Below, in pieces: positions 35,707-44,913 of a stretch of DNA of 64,000 bases. The notes beneath the pieces are model-generated. The model was given only the letters and a program-made list of their open reading frames with translations, did not search any database and was not told where the DNA came from. The number at the start of each line of letters is the position of its first letter. Position 1 is the stretch's first letter. The DNA lies in contig DATKML010000004.1 in NCBI GenBank assembly GCA_035541875.1, positions 1 to 64,000 on the forward strand, in the 5' to 3' direction. Source of the stretch: JAJPHI01 sp035541875. Lineage in GTDB: Bacteria; Desulfobacterota; Binatia; Binatales; Binataceae. Made by a program: the position numbers and the translations under genes.

Positions 35707-36707
35707 GGGTTCGCGAGGGTGACCTTTACGCGCAGCCCGTCGGCCAAGGCATAACCGCCGGACGTAATAACGATCGTGCCGGGCTGAAGACCGGAGGTAA
35801 TCTGCGTCTGCTTGTCGTTGCGAAGGCCGAGCTTGACCTCCGTGCGATGAGCTAGTCCGTCATCGCCGGCTACGAAAACATGGTGAGCGCCCGTAGAGGC
35901 TTCTTCGAACAACGCCGCATTCGGCACGACGATCGCGTCGGGAAGATCGGCGGTCACAATCTCCACTTCGACTGGTGCGCCGCTCTGCGTTAGACGATCG
36001 ATGCCCGTGAACTCGATCCGAATCGGCAGCGTCGCACCACCGGCACTGAAATTGGGCGACTCCGCGCCCACGCGCGCAGCATATTGGATCCCGGGATTCA
36101 GGGGCGAGGTGACTATCGCGTTAGCCCCGGAATGCAGCTTGGCGAGTTGATCAACCGGCACCGCTGCCTCAACATAGATACTTCGCGGATCGGTCAAGTC
36201 GGCGATCGGATCCAGTTCTGCGACGATCTGACCATCGCTGACGATCCGTTGGGCAACGACCAAGTCCTCAGGAACAGTAACTGCAATCGCAGTATTCGAG
36301 CTGTGGCGCTTCAACGCGGAAGCCAGCGATGCTGCCTCATTGGGATCGAGGCCACGCGCTATGGCCAAGCCATTTTCAGCTGCTTCCGCCTCGCGATTGA
36401 TGATTCGCGCAACTATCTGTCCGCGACTAACCTTATCGCCACTCTGCAAGCCCAAGCCGACGATTCGCCCTGCCGCCGGCGCGCGTAACATCAGATGGCG
36501 TCGTGCGACGGTCGTCCCCAACAGCCGGACGCGCGATTGCATCGGTCTGCGCGCGACCTTCGCACCTGTAACCGCCATCACTATCGCTGAGGGCGGTGGG
36601 GTCTCCTCGTCGCTGTCGGTTCCGCTTGGCTTGGGACCGCACGAGCAGACGAAGAGCATCAGCGCACCAAACATCAGGAAAAGCTTGAGGGCTCGAGTCC
36701 TGATCAC
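35703..36707 (-). CDS. RND membrane-fusion adaptor lipoprotein
   Basis: Periplasmic adaptor of the efflux pump, 334 residues from the GTG at 36707, whose GTGA overlaps the tolC stop. The frame continues upstream for about 140 residues inside the tolC gene; that part is a shadow. Lipobox VCSC near residue 20. HlyD-type segments are present: LRAPAAGRIVGLGLQSGDKVSRGQIVARI (lipoyl-like), the beta-barrel and the C-terminal LRNDKQTQITSGLQPGTIVITSGGYALADGLRVKV. Confidence 0.88.
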   Translation of the reverse strand: MIRTRALKLFLMFGALMLFVCSCGPKPSGTDSDEETPPPSAIVMAVTGAKVARRPMQSRVRLLGTTVARRHLMLRAPAAGRIVGLGLQSGDKVSRGQIVARIINREAEAAENGLAIARGLDPNEAASLASALKRHSSNTAIAVTVPEDLVVAQRIVSDGQIVAELDPIADLTDPRSIYVEAAVPVDQLAKLHSGANAIVTSPLNPGIQYAARVGAESPNFSAGGATLPIRIEFTGIDRLTQSGAPVEVEIVTADLPDAIVVPNAALFEEASTGAHHVFVAGDDGLAHRTEVKLGLRNDKQTQITSGLQPGTIVITSGGYALADGLRVKVTLANP

Positions 36708-37960
36708 TGCTCGGCACCAAGGATCATCGTCGCTTCGGCCGTCGCCTGCTGCGAGGCGAATCGGTAATCGAAACGAGCGAACCGCAGGTTCTGCGCCTGC
36801 TGGTAGGCATCCATTACTTCGAGGAGAGTGATATTGCCGCCGCCGAGAAACCGCGTCCAGGCTAACGCAAAAGCATCGTCGGCGGTCGTCTGCGATCGAT
36901 CGAGAATTGTGAGTTGCTCGCGCGCGGTGCGATAACGCGCGGTCGCATCGGCCAGTTGGCGTTGCAGATCGATCTGAATCTGGCGCACTTGAGCGAGTGC
37001 CGCGTGCTGTGTCGCTTTCGCCTGATCGATGTGGGCGTTGACCAGTCCACCTTGAAAGATTGGGACGTTGACCATCCCGTCGTAGGAGGCGCCCAGATGA
37101 TGGCCGAAGGTCTTGGGCGGGTCGATCCCTTCCCATCCGGAGGTTAGGGCCAGTTTGAATGTCGGAGCGGCTTCGGCACGTGCGGCGGCGACCGCCATTC
37201 CGGCGGCATCGACCTGGCGTTGAGCAGCTTTAAACACGGGGCTGCTCTCGATATGACCGTCCGGCAGAGCGGGCAGACTAGATACCTCCTCGAGAGGGAT
37301 GTCGCTATGACCCGGTTCGCCGATGAGCGCGGCGAGAAGAATTCCAGCTTGTTCCGTGGTCTGCTTGGCACTGGCCAGGGCCAGTTCGGTACTGTCATGC
37401 GCGGAACGGATTTTCAGGACATCGTTGGCGATTGCGCGTCCGCTGTGACGCAGATTTTCGATAATTGCGAGGTATTGCGAAAGGCGATCGAGGCTCCGCT
37501 CCAGTTCACTGACGGCGCCACGGGCTCGAAGCAGATCGAAGTAAGCGACCGTGGTGGCGAAGATAATCTGTGCATGCGTTGCGTTGAGGCCAAGCTTCGC
37601 GGCTTCATCGGCGTATCGTGCCGCCTTCAGCTGCGCGGCTCGTTTGCCACCGTCGAGGACGGTGTAATCGAGACCGAGCTGCGCGAGCGTAAGCCCGCGA
37701 TTCGTGATGGTCTCGTCGTAGCCGGGCGCCTGTGTGTAATCGCCATTGGCGGCGATCGAAGGAAACAACGGCGCGCGGGCCTCCCGCACAGTGGCATCAG
37801 CAAGATCGATCTGGGCGCTGGCGATTTCCGCCGCCGGAGCATAGGCAAGCGCGCGACTGAGCGCTTCTTTAAGAGTCAGCGGTTCAGCAGCAAATAGATC
37901 GATCGCACGAACGAAGAATACGCACGCGATCGCGATTAGCAGGACGAATCGTCGCGGCAT
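36704..37960 (-). CDS. TolC-family outer-membrane efflux protein
   Basis: Outer-membrane channel subunit, 418 residues, with an N-terminal signal sequence (LLIAIACVFFVRAIDLFAAEP). The TolC core shows two repeats of coiled-coil helices: LTLKEALSRALAYAPAAEIASAQIDLADATVREARA and a matching second half with AALAQVRQIQIDLQRQLADATARYRTAREQL. First gene of the three-gene efflux operon. Confidence 0.86.
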   Translation of the reverse strand: MPRRFVLLIAIACVFFVRAIDLFAAEPLTLKEALSRALAYAPAAEIASAQIDLADATVREARAPLFPSIAANGDYTQAPGYDETITNRGLTLAQLGLDYTVLDGGKRAAQLKAARYADEAAKLGLNATHAQIIFATTVAYFDLLRARGAVSELERSLDRLSQYLAIIENLRHSGRAIANDVLKIRSAHDSTELALASAKQTTEQAGILLAALIGEPGHSDIPLEEVSSLPALPDGHIESSPVFKAAQRQVDAAGMAVAAARAEAAPTFKLALTSGWEGIDPPKTFGHHLGASYDGMVNVPIFQGGLVNAHIDQAKATQHAALAQVRQIQIDLQRQLADATARYRTAREQLTILDRSQTTADDAFALAWTRFLGGGNITLLEVMDAYQQAQNLRFARFDYRFASQQATAEATMILGAEQ

Positions 37961-38024
37961 GCGACGATGATAACGCCACGTCCACGATCAGCCTAATTAA
38001 CAAACGTTAAGCAGAGGACGGTCG

Positions 38025-38387
38025 CTACTCGCTCTCCCAGTCGGAATCCGTTTGCCACGACGCTTCGGAATATGAGGCGGACCATTTGCTCACTCGCACT
38101 GTGTCCGGGGCCAGATAGTCGCTGACCTCAGCTGGAGCAGTCGCTTCGGCAAGTTGGGTAGCCTTGGCGGAATCGTCCTGCCAGGCGAGTTCGGAGGGCG
38201 CGGTCGGATTCGCGCGGAGGAAGCGACTCAACGGAACCAGTCCCAAGAGCAATACCAGGCTAGCTGCCGCGGCAAGCCGGCTGCGCCGTTGAGCTTGTTC
38301 GCGCCGAGCCTGAACAATGACGCGGTGCGCGAAATCATACGGAAGGTGTTCTCCCGACAACGCCACAAGACTCAACTTATCATTCAT
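38025..38387 (-). CDS. Putative anti-sigma factor-like membrane protein
   Basis: A 120-residue protein with a short cytoplasmic N-terminus, one hydrophobic helix (about 38-58, LAAAASLVLLLGLVPLSRFL) and an acidic tail with Trp and Ser. Its start overlaps the end of the ECF sigma gene by 8 nt, the usual arrangement of a sigma/anti-sigma pair. No zinc-binding HxxxCxxC motif is seen, so the assignment rests on topology and context. Confidence 0.5.
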   Translation of the reverse strand: MNDKLSLVALSGEHLPYDFAHRVIVQARREQAQRRSRLAAAASLVLLLGLVPLSRFLRANPTAPSELAWQDDSAKATQLAEATAPAEVSDYLAPDTVRVSKWSASYSEASWQTDSDWESE

Positions 38388-39024
38388 CTTCTGACTCCTT
38401 CGCGGCCATCAGATGCCGCAGACGCTGCCGCGCACGAAAGAGACGCGATTTGATCGCAGCGAGGCTGTCGCCAGTAATGCGCGCCAGACTTTCATAACTC
38501 CATTGCCGATCGCGCATCAGGGTAATCAATTCCCGCTGGTCGTCGGGCAACTGCGCGATCGCTCGCGCCAGCGCGGCGCTCGCGGATTCATTCTCCATCG
38601 ATGGCGGCTCGGCGGCGACACTGTCGTGCCAATCCTCCCACGCGACGAGATAACGCCGGCTTCGACGATGGCGCAGATGGTCGTAGCAGGCGTTTCTAAC
38701 GATACGAAACAGCCAAGGCTCGAAGACCTTTAGCGATTTAAGGCGCGGGAGCCCGTGCACCATCTTCACAAAAATCTGCTGACACAGGTCCTGCCAATCC
38801 GCGTCGTCACCGATCAGCGTCACGACCATCCGGCCGACGCGCCGCTGATAGTCGCGAATTAACTGTTCCAGCGCAGCTTCATCGCCGCGTTGGGCTCGCG
38901 TAAGAAGATCCGCGAAGAGTGGATCGTTGCCATCGAGCCGCTCTGCTGAGTCAGCAATCGCTTGATCGTCGCTGTCACTCACTCGGTCGTACAAAAGCGT
39001 CTGATATCCGATCCTGGCCGTCAT
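38380..39024 (-). CDS. ECF sigma factor
   Basis: Extracytoplasmic-function sigma-70 factor of 214 residues. Region 2 contains DLCQQIFVKMVHGLPRL and FEPWLFRIVRNACYDHLRHRR; region 4 has LPDDQRELITLMRDRQWSYESLARITGDSLAAIKSRLFRARQRLRHLM. It precedes a small membrane protein that probably serves as anti-sigma and a Spy-like protein. The likely regulon is an envelope-stress or efflux response. Confidence 0.88.
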   Translation of the reverse strand: MTARIGYQTLLYDRVSDSDDQAIADSAERLDGNDPLFADLLTRAQRGDEAALEQLIRDYQRRVGRMVVTLIGDDADWQDLCQQIFVKMVHGLPRLKSLKVFEPWLFRIVRNACYDHLRHRRSRRYLVAWEDWHDSVAAEPPSMENESASAALARAIAQLPDDQRELITLMRDRQWSYESLARITGDSLAAIKSRLFRARQRLRHLMAAKESEDE

Positions 39025-39087
39025 CGAGAGAGCACCCGCGATGGACGCCGCGCGCGACGTCCATCGCCCAGTCTACCAAAGTTTGGC

Positions 39088-39594
39088 CTACTCAGCCGGG
39101 GGGCCCATCGGAGGCGGGGGACCGTCCTCGCCCATGAGCGCTTCCATCTGTGCATGGAGCGCTTTCATCTTGGTATGCAACTCCGACGCCTTGGCTAACT
39201 GCGCTGGAGTCAGCACCCCGCGAATCTTGAGGGCGGTGGCCATCATCTGCTGGTCGAGTTGCTGACGGACCTGGTTTTCCTGGGTCTGCAATGGGGTGAG
39301 ATCAGCTTCACTCACATTCCCTGATCCCATTAACTTGTCCGCTATTTGTTCGTGGATTGAATGCAGTTGCTTCATCAGCGGACGTGCTTCAGTGAAATTC
39401 GCATCCATGATCTTGTGGACTTGCGCCTGCTGATCGGCAGTAAGATTCACGTTCCGCAGGAGCATCATCATCGGCATGTGACCTCCTCCGGGCCCTTCGC
39501 CGCATCCGTGATGGAACGGCTGGGCAAACGCCGCGGCGGGTATCGCGCAGGCAGCCGCGAAACACAGTGACATCAGGAACTTTTTGAACAACAT
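39088..39594 (-). CDS. Spy/CpxP-like periplasmic protein
   Basis: A 168-residue secreted helical protein with a signal peptide ending AAFA and two LTxxQ-type motifs, LTADQQAQV and LTPAQLAKA. These are the hallmarks of Spy/CpxP/ZraP chaperones of the envelope stress response. The N-terminal His/Gly/Met-rich stretch (HHGCGEGPGGGHMPMMM) could bind metal such as copper or zinc. Its position upstream of the ECF sigma and efflux genes supports an envelope or metal stress role. Confidence 0.75.
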   Translation of the reverse strand: MLFKKFLMSLCFAAACAIPAAAFAQPFHHGCGEGPGGGHMPMMMLLRNVNLTADQQAQVHKIMDANFTEARPLMKQLHSIHEQIADKLMGSGNVSEADLTPLQTQENQVRQQLDQQMMATALKIRGVLTPAQLAKASELHTKMKALHAQMEALMGEDGPPPPMGPPAE

Positions 39595-39666
39595 TCCTTA
39601 AACTCCTCGGAGGACTTCCTGCCTCCGTTAAGGCAAGACGTACGGACTCGTAGGGAGTTGCGGCAG

Positions 39667-41052
39667 CTATTTGCCGATACAGAAATCGCGGAAGATCTTG
39701 TCGAGAATATCCTCGTTAGAGATAGCGCCCGTGATCGAATCGAGGGCCTCGGCGGCGAGGGCAATATCAACCGCAATTATTTCCGGGGGCATCCCTGCGG
39801 CCGCTGCGTCGCGCGCCGCCTGCAACTCCTCGTAGGCTTGCGCGAGTGCCGCGCGATGGCGCTCGCGCGAAATTGCCACCGATGAGCCCGCTTCATCTCC
39901 CGATCCGATCAGCGCTTCGATCGTCCGCTCCAGTTCCAAGCGCAAAGCGTCGATTCCTGTGGCTGCGGTAGCCGAAAAATCGATTAGCGGAAGCGCCAGG
40001 CCGTGCTCCCTAAGTTCAGCCTTTTCTAAAACCTGAGTGAGATCACTTTTGTTCAAGAGGGCAACGCCAACGCGATCGCGAGTTGCTGCGATTACATCGG
40101 CGTCATCGGAGTCGAACGGCCGCGACGAATCGAACACGGCGATAAGCAAGTCAGCCCCGCTCGCGGCGATCCGGGTTCGCTCGATGCCGATACGCTCGAC
40201 CTCGTCGCCGCTTTGTCTAAGCCCTGCAGTATCGGCAAGAACCAGCGGCCACGGACCCAGGCTTATCGAATCCTCGATCACGTCGCGAGTGGTGCCGGGA
40301 ATAGATGTGACAATCGCGCGTTCAGAGCCGAGCAAAAGATTGAGGATGCTCGATTTGCCGACGTTGGGCTTCCCGATGATCGCTGCTCTTACTCCTTCCC
40401 GCGTCAGACGACCGCGGATGAAGCTGTCACGCAGGATTCGGATATCGGCTGCGAGTCCCTCGATGGCGGCGGCGATCGTGTCGCGCGAAGGCAGGCTAAG
40501 GTCCTCGTCGGCAAAGTCGATTTCGGCCTCTAGATGCGCCCGGACCTCGATCAATCGCTCGCGCAAGCCTTCGACTCGCTTCGCCAAGGCACCACTAAGC
40601 TGATTGATTGCCTGGGCCAGCGCGGCTTCACCGCGAGCATCGACCAGGTCGGCTATCGCTTCGGCCGTCGTCAGGTCGATACGGCCATTGAGGTAGGCTC
40701 GACGGGTGAATTCCCCCGGTTCGGCGATACGCGCGCCCACGTCGGCAGCCAGGGCGAGGATACGGCGAATCAGATAGACACCACCGTGGCAGTGAATCTC
40801 CGCTATATCTTCGCCTGTGAAGGTCCTAGGCGCGCGAAAGATCGCGCACATCGCCTGATCGATCGTAGCGCTCGTTGTCGGATCGCGGATCTCGCCCAGC
40901 CGCAACTCACGCGACGGTACCGCTCCCTTCCCTGCTGGCGTCCAGAGACGCTCCGCTATAGGTATCGCGCGGGGGCCGGAAAGCCGGATTATCGCTACGG
41001 CGCCGCGTCCCGGCGGCGTTGCTGGGGCCACGATAGTGTCGGCTAGGTACAT
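39667..41052 (-). CDS. mnmE: tRNA uridine-5-carboxymethylaminomethyl modification GTPase
   Basis: Wobble-uridine modifying GTPase, 461 residues from the ATG at 41052 beginning MYLADTIVAPATPPGRGAVA. An upstream in-frame extension to 41250 overlaps rpmH on the opposite strand and is unlikely. G motifs are GKPNVGKSSILNLLLG, TTRDVIED and NKSD; the C-terminal CIGK box ends the protein. It is divergent from rpmH. In many bacteria mnmE lies at the other end of this cluster. Confidence 0.93.
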   Translation of the reverse strand: MYLADTIVAPATPPGRGAVAIIRLSGPRAIPIAERLWTPAGKGAVPSRELRLGEIRDPTTSATIDQAMCAIFRAPRTFTGEDIAEIHCHGGVYLIRRILALAADVGARIAEPGEFTRRAYLNGRIDLTTAEAIADLVDARGEAALAQAINQLSGALAKRVEGLRERLIEVRAHLEAEIDFADEDLSLPSRDTIAAAIEGLAADIRILRDSFIRGRLTREGVRAAIIGKPNVGKSSILNLLLGSERAIVTSIPGTTRDVIEDSISLGPWPLVLADTAGLRQSGDEVERIGIERTRIAASGADLLIAVFDSSRPFDSDDADVIAATRDRVGVALLNKSDLTQVLEKAELREHGLALPLIDFSATAATGIDALRLELERTIEALIGSGDEAGSSVAISRERHRAALAQAYEELQAARDAAAAGMPPEIIAVDIALAAEALDSITGAISNEDILDKIFRDFCIGK

Positions 41053-41228
41053 CGAGCTGAAAAAGGTAGCATAAGCATCGGTCGGATTCTGTTCGTACGA
41101 CTTGCTACCCGAGCCACGGTATGGTTCGATGGTGCGTTCAGTCGCCTGCCTGTTTAAGGCTGGGCTTTGCAGAGAATAACTACGATCTTGAACACGAGCC
41201 CCAGGCTCGTTGAAGTTGGCCTCGACAG

Positions 41229-41387
41229 ATGAAAAGGACCTATCAACCACATAATCGCCGGCGCGTCCGCACGCATGGATTCCGTGCGCGGATGGCCACG
41301 CCGGGCGGACGCAACGTACTCAAGCGCCGACGGGCCAAAGGCCGTGCGCGGCTCGCTATCTCGATTCCGCCGAAACAGCCAGGCTAG
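41229..41387 (+). CDS. rpmH: Ribosomal protein L34
   Basis: A 52-residue basic protein, MKRTYQPHNRRRVRTHGFRA at the start and ISIPPKQPG at the end, matching bL34 of the large ribosomal subunit. It heads the rpmH-rnpA-yidD-yidC-jag cluster and ends 11 nt before rnpA. Confidence 0.93.
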   Translation: MKRTYQPHNRRRVRTHGFRARMATPGGRNVLKRRRAKGRARLAISIPPKQPG

Positions 41388-41398
41388 AGCCTCGGGCC

Positions 41399-41764
41399 TT
41401 GTCGTTTGGCTTCAGCGGGGCTGACCGGCTACGTCATCGAAGCGAATACTTGCGCGCCCAACGCGCAGGGGTCCGCTTCCAAACGCCCCATTTCGTCGCC
41501 TACGCAGCGGCAGATTCGCAGAGTTCTTCAGTGAGAATCGGGATTACCGTCTCACGTCGGATCGGAAGCGCTGTCGTGCGCAATCGACTCAAGCGGCGTG
41601 TGCGCGAAGCGTTCCGCATGGACCTGCGATCCCATCTACCGGAAGGAACCGATCTCGTGGTTATTGCGCGCGGGGGAGCTGGAGCTCTCACCTCGGAATC
41701 ACTTCAAGACGAACTACGCACCGCCGTGACCAACCTGGTACGGCGTATCGGGCCATCTGCGTGA
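41399..41764 (+). CDS. rnpA: Ribonuclease P protein component
   Basis: Basic protein subunit of RNase P that helps the RNA mature tRNA 5' ends, 121 residues from a TTG at 41399. The RNR motif is RNRLKRRVREAFR, and RIGITVSRRIGSAVVRN precedes it. It sits between rpmH and yidD as usual; its TGA overlaps the yidD GTG. Confidence 0.92.
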   Translation: MSFGFSGADRLRHRSEYLRAQRAGVRFQTPHFVAYAAADSQSSSVRIGITVSRRIGSAVVRNRLKRRVREAFRMDLRSHLPEGTDLVVIARGGAGALTSESLQDELRTAVTNLVRRIGPSA

Positions 41765-42048
41765 AAAGCGTAACCGTCGATCGCACGAGTGTAACGCCGA
41801 GCGCGCTTCGCCGTACCTTAGTTTCGACTCTGCTCAGCTTCTATAGAGGAATCGTCTCGCCGTTTTTGGTCGCGGGAGTCGGACCGGCCTGCCGTTTTGA
41901 ACCGACCTGCTCAAGGTACGCCGCCGAGGCCGTGAACATTCACGGTGTCGTGCGAGGCGGCTGGATGGCAATTCGACGCCTCCTCCGATGCCGACCCGGC
42001 GGCGGATGGGGCTACGACCCGGTGACACACAGTAATTCGAGGACTTAG
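41761..42048 (+). CDS. yidD: Membrane protein insertion efficiency factor YidD
   Basis: A small 95-residue protein that assists YidC. GVGPACRFEPTCSRYAAEAVNIHGVVRGGWMAIRRLLRCRPGGGWGYDPV holds the conserved Cys/Arg pattern. It starts with GTG overlapping rnpA and abuts yidC. Confidence 0.92.
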   Translation: MKSVTVDRTSVTPSALRRTLVSTLLSFYRGIVSPFLVAGVGPACRFEPTCSRYAAEAVNIHGVVRGGWMAIRRLLRCRPGGGWGYDPVTHSNSRT

Positions 42049-43719
42049 TTGGAAAGTAATCGGCTCATAATAGCGATCGTCGTAACGATGGCGGTCCTGT
42101 TCCTCTACCAGGAATTTTTGCAATGGCGCTATCCGAATTTGTACGGACCCAACGCCAAGCATTCGATGGTGGCATCACCGCAGCCTACTAGTGGCGGTGC
42201 GACAGTCGCGACGAATCAGGTAGCCAACCCCGCGCCAGCGGCTGCGCCGGCTACGAGCGCTCCTGGGACGTCGATAGCGCCGTTCGCAGAGAAGACCTTC
42301 AAAATTGACACTGACTTTTACGAAGCGACGATCGACAGTCGCGGAGCCCGGCTCGTCAGCTTCAAGTTAAAGAAGTACCTCGCCACCACGGCCCCCGATA
42401 GTCCCTACTACGAGGTTATCCGCCGCGGTGAGCGGATGCCGATTGGGCTGGTGGTCGGTCAAGGCGATAACGCCGCGAGCGACGGAGATATCAACTATGC
42501 GAGCGATTCTCCGACCGAGCTGAATGTTACGAGCGATCCCGTAACACTAACTATGCGCGGATCAACCGCTAGCGGTGTAACGCTCGAAAAGCAGTTCACC
42601 TTCCGTCCGTCGAGTTATGTGTTCGACGTGAGCGCGAGTGTCAGTGCAGCCAACGGCGCCCCGCCGAACAACCTTGGTCTGACGATCAGTCAGCCGATGA
42701 CCGAACTGGCGGGTTATCGCGATTATCCCGAAATCCAGGCGGACGTTCAGGGCAAGGCTATTACCGATCAGGAGAAGGCCGTTCAAAAAGGCGTCGCTCC
42801 GGTTACTGGGACGATTACGTATGCTGGTTTTGGCGATCGCTACTTCCTGGCGGTCTTCTTGCCGAAAGAGCCGAACAACGGAACGCTCGGAATCAATTAC
42901 ATCAATGGCGAAGCGGACGCGCAGCTAACGTTCAGCGGTGCGAGCAAGCTCACGAGCCGTGTTTACGTGGGGCCGAAATCGCTTCAGATACTCGAGGCCG
43001 TGGACCCCGCTTTAAGCAAGGCGATCGATCTGGGCTTCTGGGGCATTATCGCGCTGCCGTTCATGCGGCTGCTTAAGATTTTTTACTATGTCGTCCCCAA
43101 TTACGGGATCGCGATTATCCTGCTGACGATCGTCGTGCGCCTGCTGACCCTACCGATGTCGATTCGGGGACAGCGCTCGATGATGAAGATGCAGCGCTTG
43201 CAGCCGCAGGTTGAGCGGATCCGAGAGAAATACAAGGACGACAGTGAGCGGCTGAATCGTGAGATGATGGATCTTTACCGGCGGAATCACGTGAATCCGC
43301 TCGGTGGATGCCTGCCGATGCTGGTACAGTTCCCGGTCTTTATCGGGCTGTATCAGGCATTGCTCAACGCCGTGGATTTGCGGCACGCACGCTTTTTCGG
43401 CTGGATTCAGGACCTGTCGGCACCGGATTGTCTGCATATCGCAGGTTTTCCGCAGATTCCCTTCACGACCTGTCACGGCATTCCCGTGTTGGTAGGTCTG
43501 ATGACGGTCTCGACCTTCGTGCAGCAGTGGATGATGCCGAAGCAGCCTGACCCGAGTCAGCAGAAGATGATGATGTTCATGCCGCTGGCCTTCAGCGTCA
43601 TCTTCCTGCAACTTCCCGCGGGGCTTTCACTTTACTATTTTGCTTCAAACGTGCTGGGTATCGTCCAGCAGCTCGTACTTAATCGCGAATTCAAGCAGAA
43701 CACAGATACGACCACATGA
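42049..43719 (+). CDS. yidC: Membrane protein insertase YidC
   Basis: Oxa1/Alb3-family insertase of the inner membrane, 556 residues, starting with TTG at 42049 directly after the yidD stop. It has an N-terminal helix (LIIAIVVTMAVLFLYQEFL), a large periplasmic beta-sandwich domain, and the conserved five-helix core from NYGIAIILLTIVVRLLTLPMS onward, with NPLGGCLPMLVQFPVFIGLYQALL. Start of jag overlaps its stop (ATGA). Confidence 0.94.
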   Translation: MESNRLIIAIVVTMAVLFLYQEFLQWRYPNLYGPNAKHSMVASPQPTSGGATVATNQVANPAPAAAPATSAPGTSIAPFAEKTFKIDTDFYEATIDSRGARLVSFKLKKYLATTAPDSPYYEVIRRGERMPIGLVVGQGDNAASDGDINYASDSPTELNVTSDPVTLTMRGSTASGVTLEKQFTFRPSSYVFDVSASVSAANGAPPNNLGLTISQPMTELAGYRDYPEIQADVQGKAITDQEKAVQKGVAPVTGTITYAGFGDRYFLAVFLPKEPNNGTLGINYINGEADAQLTFSGASKLTSRVYVGPKSLQILEAVDPALSKAIDLGFWGIIALPFMRLLKIFYYVVPNYGIAIILLTIVVRLLTLPMSIRGQRSMMKMQRLQPQVERIREKYKDDSERLNREMMDLYRRNHVNPLGGCLPMLVQFPVFIGLYQALLNAVDLRHARFFGWIQDLSAPDCLHIAGFPQIPFTTCHGIPVLVGLMTVSTFVQQWMMPKQPDPSQQKMMMFMPLAFSVIFLQLPAGLSLYYFASNVLGIVQQLVLNREFKQNTDTTT

Positions 43720-44795
43720 GCAGTCCGACCGATTCTATCGAAGTAACCGCGCCAACGGTTGATGCGGCGGTCCAGCAGGCGCTGGAACGCCTGGGAGCAC
43801 AGGCTGACGACGTTTCAATCGAAGTACTCAGCACTCCTCGATCCGGAGTTCTGGGGCTCGGAGCTCGTCAGGCCAAGGTACGGGTGACCCGACGGCCGCC
43901 GGAAGTGGCACAGAGTGCAGTGATGTCGCCGCCACCGGCTCCGCCGCCGAAGCCACGCGAGCCATCGCCACCACGCGCTCAAGCTCGTCCGACGCCTCCA
44001 GCTCCGGCACCTGCGCGACCAGCACCTCCTCCGCCACGGCCGGTGGCCCCGCTACCAGCCGAAGAACGGCCTGCCGCGCGTGAGATGCCGGCCGAGGAAG
44101 AAGTTCTCGTCGAGGCTTTGGCTGAAGAACAAGCCGAGGCTGAGGACACGCGCCAAGTAATCGACGTGAAGGCGCAACTGGCCGAAGGCCAGACCGTGCT
44201 CGCTCAGATCCTCGATCTGATGGGCGAGAAGACCGAGATTGAAGTCGCCCGCGACGACGATCCGGAATTGCTCGAACTGAATATCAAGGGCGACGGCTCT
44301 GGATTGCTCATCGGACGCCACGGCCAGACCCTCGACGCACTCGAGTATCTGGTGAATCGCATCCTGGCACGCCGGATCAAGGACGCTGCGCCGATTTCAA
44401 TCGACACCGAATCATATCGGGCGCGCCGGAGGGGACAGCTCCATCGGATGGCGCTGTCGAAGGGCGAGGAAGCCAAGCGCGAGCATCAGGCGGTCACCCT
44501 CGATCCGATGCCCCCACGCGACCGGCGGATTATCCATCTCGCGCTGAAAGACGACCCTTTGCTGACGACCCGATCGGCCGGCGACGGGTTCCTTCGATCA
44601 ATCCAAATCGTCCCCACCGATGAGCGTGGAGGCGGTGGCGGTGGTGGTGGCGGCGGACGAGGTGGCCGTGACCGTCGTCGTGGGCGTGGCAGCGGCCCGC
44701 GCGAAGGCGGACCTCGCGGCGGCAGGCCGCGCGAAGAGAATGAATCGGTCGGCGAGCAGGGTGGCTTTCGTCACGGACAAAAACGCATCGTCTGA
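43716..44795 (+). CDS. jag: Jag/KhpB RNA-binding protein
   Basis: A 359-residue protein with a Jag-N domain (about residues 7-55, TVDAAVQQALERLGA), a Pro-rich linker of about 60 residues, a KH domain (LIGRHGQTLDALEYLVNRIL) and an R3H domain (RRIIHLALKDDPLLTTRSAGDG). The C-terminal tail is Gly/Arg-rich and looks like an RGG-type RNA-binding extension. Partner of YidC in the classical cluster; a strong terminator follows. Confidence 0.9.
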   Translation: MSSPTDSIEVTAPTVDAAVQQALERLGAQADDVSIEVLSTPRSGVLGLGARQAKVRVTRRPPEVAQSAVMSPPPAPPPKPREPSPPRAQARPTPPAPAPARPAPPPPRPVAPLPAEERPAAREMPAEEEVLVEALAEEQAEAEDTRQVIDVKAQLAEGQTVLAQILDLMGEKTEIEVARDDDPELLELNIKGDGSGLLIGRHGQTLDALEYLVNRILARRIKDAAPISIDTESYRARRRGQLHRMALSKGEEAKREHQAVTLDPMPPRDRRIIHLALKDDPLLTTRSAGDGFLRSIQIVPTDERGGGGGGGGGGRGGRDRRRGRGSGPREGGPRGGRPREENESVGEQGGFRHGQKRIV

Positions 44796-44820
44796 AGCCG
44801 ACATTTAGCCAAGATAGAAA

Positions 44821-44857
44821 ACCGGCGTGACCCCAAGGGTCACGCCGGTTTTCTTTT
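44821..44857. terminator. Bidirectional rho-independent terminator
   Basis: A perfect 13-bp stem ACCGGCGTGACCC/GGGTCACGCCGGT with loop CAA is followed by TTTTCTTTT on the plus strand, and by GGTTTTCTATC on the minus strand. It ends the rpmH-jag operon and the convergent ferredoxin gene. Confidence 0.9.
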
Positions 44858-44913
44858 GCCTTCTAGAGTTTGAAGAGACGCCGAAGGTGAGGCGCTCCTC
44901 TAGCTACGAGTTG

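Noticed and set aside
36708..37136. Extended N-terminus of the efflux adaptor
   Set aside because: It overlaps the well-supported TolC gene in another frame and is Arg/Ser-rich. The GTG at 36707 overlapping the TolC stop fits better.
41053..41228. Possible origin of replication between mnmE and rpmH
   Set aside because: I saw no cluster of DnaA boxes or AT-rich unwinding region in these 176 bases, only ordinary promoter-sized sequence.
44640..44700. GGTGGC-type tandem repeat in jag
   Set aside because: It encodes the Gly/Arg-rich tail of Jag, a protein-level low-complexity region rather than a DNA repeat element.
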